A stretch of 64,000 nucleotides of DNA from Persicaria tinctoria (GCA_037127255.1 JBANSL010000003.1:42399314-42463313), one strand, 5' to 3'. Numbered from the stretch's first letter, positions 1 to 10,555 are shown. The notes: a model not told the origin generated them from the letters alone. Numbers and translations: made by a program.

Positions 1-596
1 AACTTAGCTCCCGGCGCTTCACGAACCACCCAACCACGGTGTCCGGTATGATGTCGATCAGGGCGGAGACAGGCAAGTCATGAGGTTCAAGGAACACCGA
101 GTTCAAGCACTCGACATGGTTTGTGGTAGTGATGTTGAACCGATTGGGGGGGATAGAAAGCCCATGCCCAGTTGGAAAAACTTGCCATCTTAATGTATTC
201 TGCACCAGTGGGCGACTTCTTTTTGAATGCGTCGAAGTGCCCATTGAACTCCGCAAAGGTGTACACCCTTTCCATTAGGAAGAAGAGTTTTTGCAGCCCA
301 CCCGCCTTGTGATAAGCCTTCACATTCTGAAAGAGATGGAAAATGCAGCGGCCATGCTTTGCGAAGTCGTGACTCGCTCGAAGTCCCTTGGTGATGCTCA
401 TGTGCCTGTCGCTGACCCACACCACATGGGTCTCATCCGGGACTACGCGTTTCATTTGACGAAAAAAACCCCAGGATGCATCATTATCCCCGTCGAAAAT
501 GACAAATGCAACGGGGTATATGTTGTGGTTTGGGTCTTGGGCAGTCGCAAACAACAAGCAACCACGATACTTCCCCTTTAAGAAACTTCCATCCAC
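1..596 (-). pseudogene. MULE (Mutator-like) transposase core fragment, frameshifted
   Basis: An open frame from 596 down to 87 encodes a Mutator-type DDE transposase core. It begins MDGSFLKGKYRG, the usual first catalytic Asp context (DGSFLKG), followed by an ATAQDPNHNIYPVAFVIFDGDND strand region split here as ATAQDPNHNIYP and VAFVIFDGDND, and then WVSDRH, which fits the second catalytic Asp. Near position 130 the family match moves to another frame: NRFNITTTNHVECLNS, then LPVSALI and WFVKRRELS, run on to base 1. That is the normal MULE order, so a frameshift breaks the gene. The element continues beyond the left edge of the window. The family normally cuts DNA at terminal inverted repeats and makes 9-bp target duplications. 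No SWIM zinc finger is visible because the window ends first. Confidence 0.85.
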
Positions 597-599
597 CGA

Positions 600-870
600 G
601 AATACCTGGCAATGTCAAGCCATTGGAAACGGTAGGATGTAATTTATCTATTGGTCGGATCATAGGACACAGTTGGTAGGATCATAATAGGTAGGATGTA
701 CTATGCCTATTGGTAATATGTTTAATGGAAGGATACATGTAGCCATTTGGTAAGATTAAATGTTCCATTGCGTATGATAATATATTTATGAGGGCGTACA
801 TGTCTGAGGACCACGCGTTTTATTTGGTAAGATTAAATGTGTCATCCGGGACCACGCGTTTCATTTGGTA
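600..870. repeat. Degenerate short-motif array inside the MULE
   Basis: Variants of ATTTGGTAAGATTAAATGT recur at irregular spacing (for example near 750, 820 and 865). Two copies near 800-840 and 841-880 are preceded by a block CCGGGACCACGCGTTTCATT that closely resembles transposase codons at about 436-456. The array replaces the part of the gene expected between the N-terminal domain (874-1140) and the core. Confidence 0.6.
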
Positions 871-873
871 AGA

Positions 874-1140
874 TTAAATGTCCCGGACCCGAATCGGAGT
901 GGCCCACCCCATCGACGAAGGGAAGTAGGTGAGCTCAATGTGGTACAAGACCATGTCCACGTCGAATTTGGAAACTATCTTCTCCTTCAGTTGGTCGTAG
1001 CAAGTATTCTGTGCCACCACCATATCTGCAGTACTTGCCTCTCCCTTGAACAATAAGCTCTCACTCCCGGGAGCCCATCGCTGCCACTGCCACCAACAAA
1101 CTTCTTGCACTTTTCCTGGAATGGCAAGATAGTTGAACAC
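874..1140 (-). pseudogene. MULE transposase N-terminal fragment
   Basis: The 88-codon minus-strand frame holds the segment YDQLKEKIVSKFDVD followed by VLYHIELTYFPSS and ATPIRVRDI, which resembles the N-terminal region of plant MuDR transposases that precedes the DDE core. It lies upstream, in minus orientation, of the core at 1-596, so both pieces are probably one decayed transposase with an internal deletion or repeat replacement at 600-870. The assignment rests on this short motif pattern and on position. Confidence 0.55.
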
Positions 1141-1368
1141 TATTGGCAGGTCGTAACTGCACTATTGGTAGGATGACAACTGTATCGTTTCCTTGGATGC
1201 ACGTGTGGCTTTTCCCCCGTCCTTTCCGCTTGTCTCCTGCTCTGCCTCAATTTTTGTAGGGAATGTTGGGGTGTTTCAGATCCTCCTGTCAAGCTTATAT
1301 ATGTGCTTAAGGAACACTCATTAATGCAATGATTGCATTTTCCCCTCATAAATGCCCCCCCTTCCCCC

Positions 1369-1710
1369 CAATGAATAACCCCATTTTGGTGCCAAAATTA
1401 CACTCACAGCCCGCCAAAACAGCTACGGTCAATCCCCTTCAAATTATCTCCAAAATCTTTCGGTATGATAGGACATGTTTAGCCTATTGGTAAGATTAAT
1501 GTTTTCTATTGGTAAGACAAATGTATCGTATTGATAAGACAAATGCTCTCCTTTTTCCCCCAATGAATAACCATGTTTTGGCGTCAATATTATACTAACA
1601 ACCCACCAAAACCGCTACGGTTAATCCCCTCCATATTATCTCCAAAATCTCCAGGTATGGTAGGACATGTGTGGCCTATTGGTAAGACAAATGTATTCTA
1701 TTGGTAAGCC
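1369..1710. repeat. About 192-bp direct duplication with ATTGGTAAG motifs
   Basis: The block beginning CAATGAATAACC at about 1369 recurs at 1561 with similar content (CCGCCAAAAC..., CTACGGT..., ATTATCTCCAAAATCT, then CCTATTGGTAAGA). The flanks are also related: 1258-1360 and about 1785-1885 share a GCTTATATA TATA-like box followed by CCTCATAAATGCCCCCC. This looks like terminal or subterminal repeat sequence of the MULE. No gene is seen here. Confidence 0.6.
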
Positions 1711-2039
1711 AAAAAGTGTTCAGTTTCCAGAAATAAAGGGGATTATTTCCACTCGTCTCCTATGGTGCCTCTCTTTTTGTAGAGCATTTAATGAGGAATG
1801 AGACCCATCAATCGAGCTTATATAAGTCTTGATTGATACCCTTAATTCCAATCATATGAATTTTCCCTCATAAATGCCCCCCCCCTTTTTTCCCTATTTT
1901 CTTGGCGCCACATCCCCAATTCCCCTGACAGCTATATATCCCCCCCCCCCCCCTCCAAATTTCGCTCTCCCAAAGATGGAGCTACAGTGTCGGCCCTCCC
2001 CTTCACATGCAAATACCTCATCCGGTTGCCCCTTTTTTT

Positions 2040-2129
2040 TTGCAAAACTAGACTACTTTCTACCCTTAGCCAAAAACCAATGTACTAGTCTAGGTTTGCA
2101 AACATTTTTTTTTTGGTCTAGTTTTGCAA
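2040..2129. repeat. Small inverted repeat, 14-bp arms
   Basis: TTGCAAAACTAGAC at 2040-2053 is the exact reverse complement of GTCTAGTTTTGCAA at 2116-2129. A third related copy lies between them. The T-rich loop could fold. No gene is visible. Confidence 0.6.
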
Positions 2130-2133
2130 ATCG

Positions 2134-2516
2134 CCATATTCACTAATTGCAGGGAAGGAATTGAAAGTTGTTGTCAAGGTGCAATTGATTTTCGCAATAG
2201 GTTGCTCAAGAGTAATAGGTTTAGGGAATTTCAAGCATCGAAATCCAAATTGAGAGTGGATACTAATTAATCAAGTGTGTTTCTCACATATTTTTATCAA
2301 TCATCATCATTGCATCCTTTACTTACTCTCCATATTTCCAAAACCCCCTTTTCATATCATTCTCATCTTAGGATACAAATTGAGCATACGAATTGCATGA
2401 GTCTTTGTGGGTTCGATCTGTACTTGTCAAGCTACACTAGTTAGGTTAGTTCAGAACTATTTGATAAGATTTAATGACTACGAAAATATCTCTATCAATA
2501 ACACGGGTTATGGAAG
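2134..2516. other. AT-rich spacer, nothing recognised
   Basis: No coding signal, repeat end or RNA gene is supported between the small inverted repeat and the left arm of the palindrome. Confidence 0.5.
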
Positions 2517-3819
2517 ATGCCTTTTATTTGATGTTTCTATTCTTTATTTTAATTGCTTTCATTTAATTTGGCATCCATGTTACCTATAAATAACATGGTT
2601 TATTTCGTGATCACCTAGGATGTCTTAAGTAAATAGTTAACAATATGAGGATTGTGTGTTACGATTGGAACTCAATTGAATCAAGATCAAAGTAAAACGT
2701 ATCAATCAACGTAAAACAATGTGAATTGTAATGTGTAAAGTCAAGTGAAAGTGGTATTGTAGAGTCAGGTCGAGGTCGTTACTCCTCGATCTAAAGGTTT
2801 CATGAAACTTCACACTTCCAGATGAGGTGGGTTACATAACCAAAGTTGTTGTAGGTCACAACCACTATGTGAGGGTGGGACCGGTGTTAGTCAAAAAACA
2901 GTTATTCGTGTTAATATATCTAAGAGCCATAAAATGCATTAATCGTGTAAAATGTGTAAATTGTGTTTGAACTATTAAACGTGAGGAAGTGAGTGAAGTA
3001 ATGTTTTGAAAAGTGTTCTGACAGTGATTAGAATTAGCTTTGTATCATATTCCATTCGTACTCGGAGTATGGTTCCTAAGAGTGTCTATCACTCGTATAT
3101 TTGGTTACTCAATCCTTCGGGGTTATCCGTGTCCTAGGAGTCGAGTTTTGAAATGCTAAGCCTTCACAGAAATATTCTCAATAATCGCATTTGGGTTTAG
3201 ATTCATACCGTATTATGGTCACTAAGTTTGAGTCCAGAGAAGTCCTAGTTTTTGAGCCATCATTTGCTAGTTCTTGCGAACTAACCGTTCTTTATTTCGA
3301 TGGCTGATGTCCTTCATTCCAGATGCCAGACCAGTTTTCACAAGTTTTGGTCGAGTCTTAGAAGAGAAGAGAAGTTGAGAACACATTTAAGTTACTTTTA
3401 ACATTGTATTTAAATTTTAAATTCATAGATATATTGTATAGGAATTTTAAATTCCTAGAAAAGAAGAGAAGTTGAGAAGACATTTAAGTTACTTTTAACA
3501 TTGTATTTAAATTTTAAATTCCTAGATATATTGTATAGGAATTTTATTGTTTGATTTTATTAAAAGTCTTTCGCTGTATTTTTATCAATTTGTAATTAAA
3601 TCTTCAATCTTAGAGGAGTGTTTAATAAAGAGTTATTTTTATTTTCAAGTCTTCCGCTATTTCAATTTATTGTACATATTATTTATTTGTTATCATCTTG
3701 TTTGTGGGAGCATGGTTCCATGTCCCTATAAGCCTAATGTGGTTACAGATATATTAAAGTCCGAATATTCACAGGCATTATGATGCTCCCTTATGTTATA
3801 ATTAAAAGGGGGTGTTACA
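2517..3819 (-). repeat. Left arm of long palindrome (LTR-like, ends TGTTACA)
   Basis: This 1.3-kb block is inverted relative to 3832-4799 plus 8273-8480. The inner end is ...GGGGGTGTTACA, the reverse complement of TGTAACACCCCC, a common start of plant Ty3/gypsy LTRs. Conserved matched blocks include the GTCAAGTGAAAGTGG segment near 2738 and CTTATAGGGACATGG near 3715 (reverse complement). It carries a private 97-bp tandem duplication at about 3363-3545 not seen in the other arm. I read it as an LTR fragment of a gypsy element. Element orientation is inferred only from the TGTAACA end. Confidence 0.7.
3363..3545. repeat. 97-bp tandem duplication
   Basis: Two head-to-tail copies start with GAGAAGTTGAGAA (3371 and 3468 regions, period 97) and continue through TTTAAGTTACTTTTAACATT and TATATTGTATAGGAATTTTA. 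The right arm of the palindrome has one copy, so the duplication came after the arms separated. Confidence 0.8.
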
Positions 3820-3831
3820 TAAGGCACCTTC

Positions 3832-4799
3832 TGTAACATCCGCTTTTAAAAATAGGGAATGTCACAGCGCAGTGATTACTTGGACTTTAAAGGTTTTCGT
3901 AATCACCTTAGGCTTATAGGGGCATGCAACCATACTCCCACAATCAAGATGATAACAAATAAATGATATGTAAAATAAACAAAAATAGCGGAAGACTTGC
4001 AAAATAAAAAAATAACTCTTTATTAAACTCTCCTCTGAAATTGAGGATTAACTTTACATTTTGATAATATTACAGTAGAAGACTTTTAAAGAAAATAAAA
4101 TATTTAAACACCTATACAATCTATCTAGAAATTTAAACTTTAAATATAACATTAAAAATAGTTTAGATGTCCGGAAACTGGTCTAGCATCCGGAATGAAG
4201 GAAACCAGCCATCCAAATAAAGGACGGTTAGTTCGTGAAAACTACCAAATGTCGGCTCAAAAACTGGTACTTTTCTGGATTCAGACCGAGTGACCGTATT
4301 GCGGTATGAATCTAAACCCAAATATGATTATTGAAAATATTATGTGAAGGCTTAACATTTTAAAACACGACTCCTGAGACAGGGATAACCCTGAAAGATT
4401 GAGTAACAAAATATACGAGTGACGAGCACTCTTAGGAACCATACTCCAAGTACGAATGGAATATGATACAAAGCTAATTGTAATCACCATAAAAAAACTT
4501 TTCAAAACCTTACTTCACTCACTTCCCCACGTTGAATAGTTTAAACACAATTTATGCACTTTACACGATTAAAGCATTTTACATCTTTTAGATATATTAA
4601 CACGAATAAGTGTTTACTGACTAATACTGGTCCCACCCTCACATAGTAGTTATGACCTACAACCGATGTGCTTGTGTAACACACCTCATTTGGAAGTGTG
4701 TAGTTTCATCAAACCTTTAGACCGAGGAATAACGACCCCGACCTGACTCTACAATACCACTTTCACTTGACTTTACACATTACAGTTCACATTGCTTTA
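3832..4799 (+). repeat. Right arm of long palindrome, proximal part (starts TGTAACA)
   Basis: It starts TGTAACATCCGCTTTTAA and is the diverged reverse complement of the left arm. Only 12 bp (3820-3831) separate the two arms. The arm stops at 4799 where a miniature LTR element is inserted (target duplication CGTTG at 4800-4804 and 8268-8272) and resumes at 8273. Confidence 0.75.
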
Positions 4800-4804
4800 C
4801 GTTG

Positions 4805-5254
4805 TGATGTGCCCGGTAACTCTCCGAGCCACCAAGATCGACGACAAGGTTCCTTCTTTATTTGAAGAGATGAACTTTCTACTAGTAACCGGATATGTAT
4901 GGCAAAATTCTCAGGCCTCTCACCCTTGAACCTCCCATACTCGATCTCAATTCTCTCGGAATGGCACTCTGAGGATCTCGACCCTTTGACACCTTCACCT
5001 CTCACTAGGGTGTCTCCCTCGACATCTCACCAATGAGTTTTGTTTTTAGCATCTCACCAAAAACATGATCCTTAATCCGGAATCAAAGGAAGCAATATGC
5101 TCAACTTTTAACTCAAAAATTTAACTTGTATTAAAAATGGGAAACCTTTACAAAATATATAGGAGAAACTCTAGCCTCCTATGTGTTTAGAAATGATGTG
5201 GGTTACTTTTTAAATAAAAAATATAAGAAAAATCTATAAGTCTAAATCACATCA
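4805..5254 (-). repeat. 3' LTR of the miniature element
   Basis: A 450-bp terminal repeat, TGATGTGCCCGG to AATCACATCA on the plus strand. It is highly similar to the interrupted 5' copy (for example GAAGAGATGAACTTTCTACT in both). Confidence 0.88.
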
Positions 5255-5275
5255 TCCTCCCCTCCTTTGAAAAAG
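5255..5275 (-). promoter_or_regulatory. Polypurine tract of the miniature element
   Basis: On the minus strand the bases just before the LTR read AAAGGAGGGGAGGA, a purine run directly abutting TGATGTG. This is the expected plus-strand primer for reverse transcription. Confidence 0.8.
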
Positions 5276-5324
5276 ATTCGTCCTCGAATCTTGCGTTGCC
5301 TTTCCGAAAAATATGATACGCCCA

Positions 5325-5432
5325 TGTACGTTGGATCTGCGTAAGGTATCGATCGTCGGTCCCGGAAAAGCTCTCGAATCCATAAGGCCCTTCCAAATGG
5401 TACATTACCCCCTGTACGTTGGATCTGCGTAA
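5325..5432. repeat. 20-bp direct repeat within the miniature element
   Basis: TGTACGTTGGATCTGCGTAA occurs at 5325-5344 and again at 5413-5432 with an 88-bp period, inside the short internal region. Confidence 0.85.
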
Positions 5433-5525
5433 TGCACTTAATTGTTGGTCCTGCACAAAACTCCAACAGATGGTTGTGGATGCTTGTGACAACAACACAA
5501 AAAGATTGAGGAACCCTAGCCGGAA

Positions 5526-5537
5526 GCTCTGATACCA
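5526..5537 (-). promoter_or_regulatory. Primer-binding site, initiator tRNA-Met type
   Basis: The minus strand reads TGGTATCAGAGC two bases after the 5' LTR end. This is the standard 12-nt complement of the plant initiator-Met tRNA 3' end. Confidence 0.9.
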
Positions 5538-5539
5538 CT

Positions 5540-5576
5540 TGATGTGCACGGGAACTCTCCGAGCCACAAGGATCGA
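5540..5576 (-). repeat. 5' LTR of miniature element, inner piece
   Basis: It starts TGATGTGCACGGGAACTCTC and matches the start of the 3' LTR. It is cut after ATCGA by a solo LTR insertion and continues at 7850. Confidence 0.88.
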
Positions 5577-7844
5577 TGTTGTTGCAGGAGGATGGTCAAG
5601 TATAGAATAGAATATGGTTTAGAACGACTCCCCTGTCTCAGCAAATAATTACAAGACTTCCTCCCGTTGTAGTAAGAGAAAAGTCAGGATCGAATCCACG
5701 AGGAAGCACGTCAGCAGTTCTTAGGTAGCTATCAGATTCTCACAACAGCAGCAGAAAAGCAGAAACAAACACAGAAGCAGAAACAAATAATCCCGACAAG
5801 GGCAACTAAAGTAAATAACAAAAGACAGAAATAAAAGACAAAGCAAAGACGAACGCAAACAGGAACTAAAAGCAAAGCAACAGTCTCGTCGATCTCGACA
5901 AACTCCTACTCGAGATAGACCACGGCAATCGACAACAGCAAGTCGACAATCACAGCAGACAAGAAATCCCGGCAAGGGCAACTCGACCTCGACAAGAGGT
6001 ACTCGACTTCGACAAAGGAAATAAAGACAGAAACTTGAAATCGACGAAAACAGAAGAAAGCTAACTCGACACAGACTAAGACAACTCGAGATCGACAAAG
6101 GTGGTACTTGATCTCGACGAAGCCTTCCTCTATCTCGACAAGAAACAGTAAAAGAACAGAAATTTAAATTGCAATTGCTCGAAACCCAAACTCAGCTTTC
6201 CGACAGAAAATTAACTCAATATAATAAAAGACCTCCAAGGCTAGGGTTTCAACACCACAACGATAACCATGCAAAACAACACATAAAGGCATAAAAGATC
6301 ATGCTTTCCATCAAATAACTTTCGTTATTAACAACTAGGCATATAGAGGCTCTCGCATAAACCCTAATTGTTACTAACCCTTTTTCACATAATTAATCCA
6401 AGTTGCATTAAGATCACTTTCGCTTCAATAACACAAACAAGGATCACCTTCAACTCTCGCAAAAGAATCATGCTCATAGGGATAGAAGATGAATCACACA
6501 AAAGATCTGACCTTTATCGCATTGCCTCACATGGCCACCGTCGGGCTCACCCCAACCCCAGAAGTGGGTGGACTACTCACGCCTCATCGCAATTGCAGAC
6601 ATTGAATTGATGAAAGAAACTTGCATTAAAACTAAATTCAAAGCCTTTACAATCCTGGCAATCAACTTTCGTAAACCGCCAAAACCTTAAAAACCTCAAA
6701 CTCCTAACTATATCTGAATGGAACTAACTACTTCTCTTCGAAATTGAATCTGAACTGGAATTGCATAAAACTGAGCCCCTAGGGCCTTATTTATAGCTAT
6801 TCTTCCCTAGCTAATCTAGGAAAAGAGCTTTTATCTATATCTAAATTTCTATCTAAATTGCTTTAATGATAAATAAATGTTTAATGGAATTAAATCCATA
6901 AGGAAAAAGATAAAACTAATATGGGAAAGTCTTCATGTCTTGATAGATTCCGCCTTCCATAGATAGAACTTGATAGATCGGATAAAATCCTCGCCTTCGC
7001 GACCAAGCAACGTCAACTCTACTCGGACAAGACAAGTCGAGAAGGTTCTGGACACGGCTCTAGTCGACTTCGACAAGGCCTTGTCGACCTCGAGTTGGGC
7101 TTCTCGGCTTGGCTTGACTCTGCTCGATGTGGCTCGGACTTGGGTTCACTGGCCTTCGTCGACCTCGAGTTGGACTAGTCGAGGTCGAGTAGACTGGCTC
7201 GGCGACTAGGGTTTCTCGAGTGGATCTCCTCGAAGGACTCGGTCATGGCTTCTGGATCTTCGTCGAGATCGAGTTGGGTGCTCGGGTTCTCAGGCTTGTC
7301 GAGAACGCCTTCTCGAGTGGCTCCATCCGCTGGCAGCGACAGGCCTGGTCCGCGGCAGCGAGCTTCCCTTTCCGCTGTAGCGAGTCTTGTGGTCATCCTC
7401 GGGTTCGTCCTCGGCCAATTCTCCTCGTCGACTCCGGGCATGGCTTTGGGGCTTCGTCGACCTAGACCAGTGCTTGTCTAGGTCGAGTGGAGTTCGGGTT
7501 GTCTGGCTCCTCGATCATGGTTTTGTCCACCAAGCTGTGCCCGGTCATGCTCGTCTAGCTCGACCAGGGTCACTCGAGATCGAGTAGACCTGGCTTTCAG
7601 CCTTGTTCTGATGCTTTGACCTTGGACTTCTGTAATGGTTTTCCGAGCTTTTCCGACCTTCTGTAGAATTGCTGTAAAATGCCTCGATTTCTGCGAATTA
7701 AACAGAAACTGGTGTAGATTCCATAATTTTGGCAAATAAACATAAACTACACAGATTATGTACTATCTTAACACAAATGCATGAAATGTATACAGAAATC
7801 GATATAAAAGTTGATGTAAAACATGGCAGATTCTTCTCACAACA
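5577..7844 (-). mobile_element. Solo LTR of the Athila-like B family
   Basis: A 2268-bp block beginning TGTTGTTGCAGG and ending CTCACAACA, flanked by ATCGA at 5572-5576 and 7845-7849. It is similar along its length to the 2181-bp LTRs at 35292, 42527 and 49762, including a CGAATCCACGAGGAAGCACG block, a minus-strand TATAAATAA box (6787-6795) and many TCGAGATCGA-type motifs. With no internal region and a clean target duplication, it is the usual product of recombination between two LTRs of one element. Confidence 0.92.
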
Positions 7845-7849
7845 ATCGA

Positions 7850-8267
7850 CAATGAGGTTTCTCCTTTATTTGAAGAGATGAACTTTCTACTAGTAACCGG
7901 ATATGTACGTATGGCAAAATTCGCAGGCCTCTCACCCTTGAACCTTCCACACTCGATCTCAATCCTCTCGGAATCGCACTCTAAGGATCTCGACCATTTG
8001 ACACCTTCGCCTCTCACTAGGGTGTCTCCCTCGGCATCTCACCAAAGGGTTTTGTTTTTAGCATCTCACCAAAAACATGATCCTTAACCCGAAATCAAAG
8101 GAAGCAATATGCTCAACTTTTAACTCAAAAATTTAACTTGTATTAAAAATGGGAAACCTTTACAAAATATATAGGAGAAACTCTAGTCTCCTATGTGTTT
8201 ACAAGCGACGTGGGATACTTTTTAAATAGAAAAATATAAGAAAAATCTATAAGTCTAAATCAAATCA
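7850..8267 (-). repeat. 5' LTR of miniature element, outer piece
   Basis: The sequence resumes after the duplicated ATCGA (7845-7849) and runs in parallel with 4846-5254, ending AATCAAATCA, one base different from the other LTR end. The two pieces sum to about 455 bp, equal in size to the 3' LTR. Confidence 0.88.
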
Positions 8268-8272
8268 CGTTG

Positions 8273-8480
8273 ATTGATATGTTTTACTTTGATCTTGATT
8301 CAATTGAGTTTCAATCGTAACACGCAATCCTCACACTGTTAACTATTTTATTAAGACATCATAGCACAACACAAAATAACCCATGGTATTTGTAGGTAAC
8401 ATGGATGTCAAATGAAATGAAAGCAATTAAAATAAAGGATGGAAACATCATAGAAAAGGCATGTTCCATACCTAACCAAT
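8273..8480 (+). repeat. Right arm of long palindrome, distal part
   Basis: The sequence from ATTGATATGTTTTACTTTGA to about 8480 is the reverse complement of about 2517-2710 in the left arm, so it is the continuation of the arm interrupted at 4799. The similarity fades near the CCATACCTAACC block. Confidence 0.7.
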
Positions 8481-8484
8481 TAGC

Positions 8485-9507
8485 ATGAAAGAATAAGAAT
8501 AAATCATGCTTTAAATAAACGGTGAGTAACTATATTATTATCTTATCTTAAGGTCACCCAATTAGACTTGCCAAATTCAACTGAACGCTAAATAAATCAC
8601 ACAAGCAGATGAATTGTAATTTATTTTAATTAATTTGGCAAGCATTCCAAAGAAAGAAAACAACTACACACGAAAGGCACCAAATGAGCAAAAAGGCTCA
8701 AAAAGTCACTTGCCTTCATCGTCTTGTTGGATTTCAGTACCAACTATGGGCTTTCAAGCACTTGGTGACGGAGTTTAGAAAGTCTACATACGAATCAATA
8801 CAAAACACAAGAAAGTTTTAATAATTGGAATTTTTAATAAACGGAATTGACTTATGTAATTCGACTAAAAATCTAATTACATTAGGAAGTCGGAATAATA
8901 CCAAGATGATCTTCTTGGAAATCTTGAATAATTGAGGACGAACAAGGATTTGATGATAATGCTGCGAATTAAGGGGATTACGCGAGTTAGAACAACATCT
9001 AAAACTGCAGGGTAATTTCTAAAATTTCAGAAACTAAAATAAGGGCATATTTTAACGAGACCAAAAGTATTGGAGGTTTTATGCAAATACTTATCTCCTT
9101 CCTCTCACATGACACAACTCTCATACGAGACCAGTGGCTGCAGCTTCGTGGCGATGGGGCGGATCTCCCGGTGGTCGCTCGTGGCTCCGGCGGCGGCTTA
9201 CGAGGGTGGAAGCAGGCGGCTCCGACGAGGTAAGTTCAAAATTTGGAAACTTCGAATTCGGGATATTTTCATGGAAAATTTATGCAGGGAAACGTTGATA
9301 TAAGGGTTTAGAGCACAATGGAATAGGTTAGAAGCTCTGATTTTCTCTCTACAGAATGAATATCGAAGAACACTGAACCCTAGCATTTATAGTCGATGTC
9401 AAACGGAGCCGAATTGGATCGAATCAAATCGAATCCATAGGGATAACTACAAATCTTCTTAGAAGCTATCTAGTTGGTTAGGCATGTTCCATACCTAACC
9501 AATTAGC
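8485..9507. other. Unassigned block closed by a 27-bp direct repeat
   Basis: The 27 bases at 8458-8484 (core CATGTTCCATACCTAACC) are repeated exactly at 9481-9507. The right copy also forms a hairpin, TTGGTTAGG pairing with CCTAACCAA. Between them are AT-rich LTR-like sequence and a GC-richer patch at 9120-9230. A minus-strand TATA-like string (CTATAAATGCTAGG) lies near 9378-9392. No protein-coding signal is convincing. Confidence 0.45.
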
Positions 9508-10555
9508 TATCCATAATGCCCGCAGCTGTAGCAGATTATCTCTAAACCTTCGTCCTCAAGCGGACACTTCTTCCCATTTATGACAATCATTCTCTTCAAG
9601 GACCTACTAAGATCGATTTCCACGCAAACCCGGGCAAATCATCCCCTATTCGTGTATAACGTCTTCGGGTCCACCATACCGGGTTTCCCCACACCAGCAG
9701 TCATGCTCCAAAGAACTGTTTCCTCATACCATTGCATCTAAACGTCAGTTATTCTGATCCATATTGGGGCTGAGTTGATGGCGTCCATCGATGAGAACTA
9801 CGGCGACCACCTCTTCAAGATTTAGCATCTCCGAAATATAGACCACGAACCTCCCAATAGCACATTATTCAGATCATTTTCATTCTCAAAAGTTTGCCAA
9901 GAAGAAGCCATTAGGGAGATCAATTGAATTTCCAAATTTTCTCAAAATTTCCACATCTCCCTAATCTTTCTCTCCATCACGAGAAACGCAATCGGGTAAC
10001 CTAGAACTTTGAAAACAATTGAATTCCGCCACACGTCCTCCAAAGCTTTCACAACCTCCCTATCCACAGTGATCACAGGGTCCCCTTCCGGGGCACCGGG
10101 AAGAAAGTTGTGATCTTCCCTAATAGCGCCTCCCTATTCAGCAATGTCCTCTGTGCATTCTTGCTTCCCTCACCAACAATAATATCTTTCCAAGATCTAA
10201 TTGGTCTTTGCTTTTGTTAGTGATCGGCAAAATTCTTGGGATCATTTGGGTCAACATCGGAATCGCTTCTCCCTACCACAAAAGATTTCTGGGTATCCTC
10301 CGGGAGAGGATCTTGCTTTTCATTCTTCTCAGCCATGTCCGAGTCTTGTATGATATCAAAATTGCTTCTTCCTTCCACAATAGATTTTTGGGTATCCTCT
10401 GCGGGAGGGTCTTGCTTTTCGTTCTTGTCAGCCATGTTCGAGTCTTTGATGATTACACTTTGATCCATGCTTGGCTCTGGAGAGATTTCGGTCAACACCG
10501 GTGAGCAAGCCTCCATGGCAGGCGGCCCAGGCCTACACAAAGTCAACGAAGACAA
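9508..10555 (-). pseudogene. LINE ORF1 relic (DUF4283 plus zinc knuckle)
   Basis: Read on the minus strand, 10555-10217 is an acidic, Asp/Lys/Glu-rich N-terminus with a duplicated block (SDMAEKNEKQDP and SNMADKNEKQDP). It continues with IRSWKDIIVGEGSKNAQRT, then the DUF4283-like stretch WRNSIVFKVLGYPIAF, SIDLPNGFFLAKFENENDLN and VLLGGSW, then ARVCVEIDLSRSL, and ends CYSCGHYG at about 9511-9534, a zinc knuckle cut by a stop before its last His/Cys. Several frame changes and stops are needed to join these parts. This domain order is that of ORF1 in plant L1-type LINEs. No reverse transcriptase follows, so the copy is truncated at the knuckle. Confidence 0.72.

Larger units (their letters stand above)
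4805..8267 (-). mobile_element. Miniature (TRIM/LARD-like) gypsy-derived LTR element, itself interrupted
   Basis: A minus-strand element with LTRs 4805-5254 and 5540-5576 + 7850-8267, an internal region of only about 285 bp, a purine tract and an initiator-Met primer site. It is flanked by the 5-bp duplication CGTTG (4800-4804, 8268-8272). LTR termini are TGATG...CATCA. Without the nested insert it is about 1.2 kb. The minus-strand sequence before the 3' LTR resembles the end of a gypsy polyprotein (RFEDESF context), which suggests derivation from a larger Ty3/gypsy element. No gag or pol remains, so any movement would need proteins from elsewhere. Confidence 0.85.

Noticed and set aside
3547..3783. 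78-codon frame in the left palindrome arm
   Set aside because: It is AT-rich, lies wholly within LTR-like sequence and is not preserved in the inverted copy.
5242..5567. Overlapping minus-strand open frames in the miniature LTR element as real genes
   Set aside because: They span the purine tract, internal repeats and primer site and look like debris of a gypsy polyprotein end. No complete domain is present.
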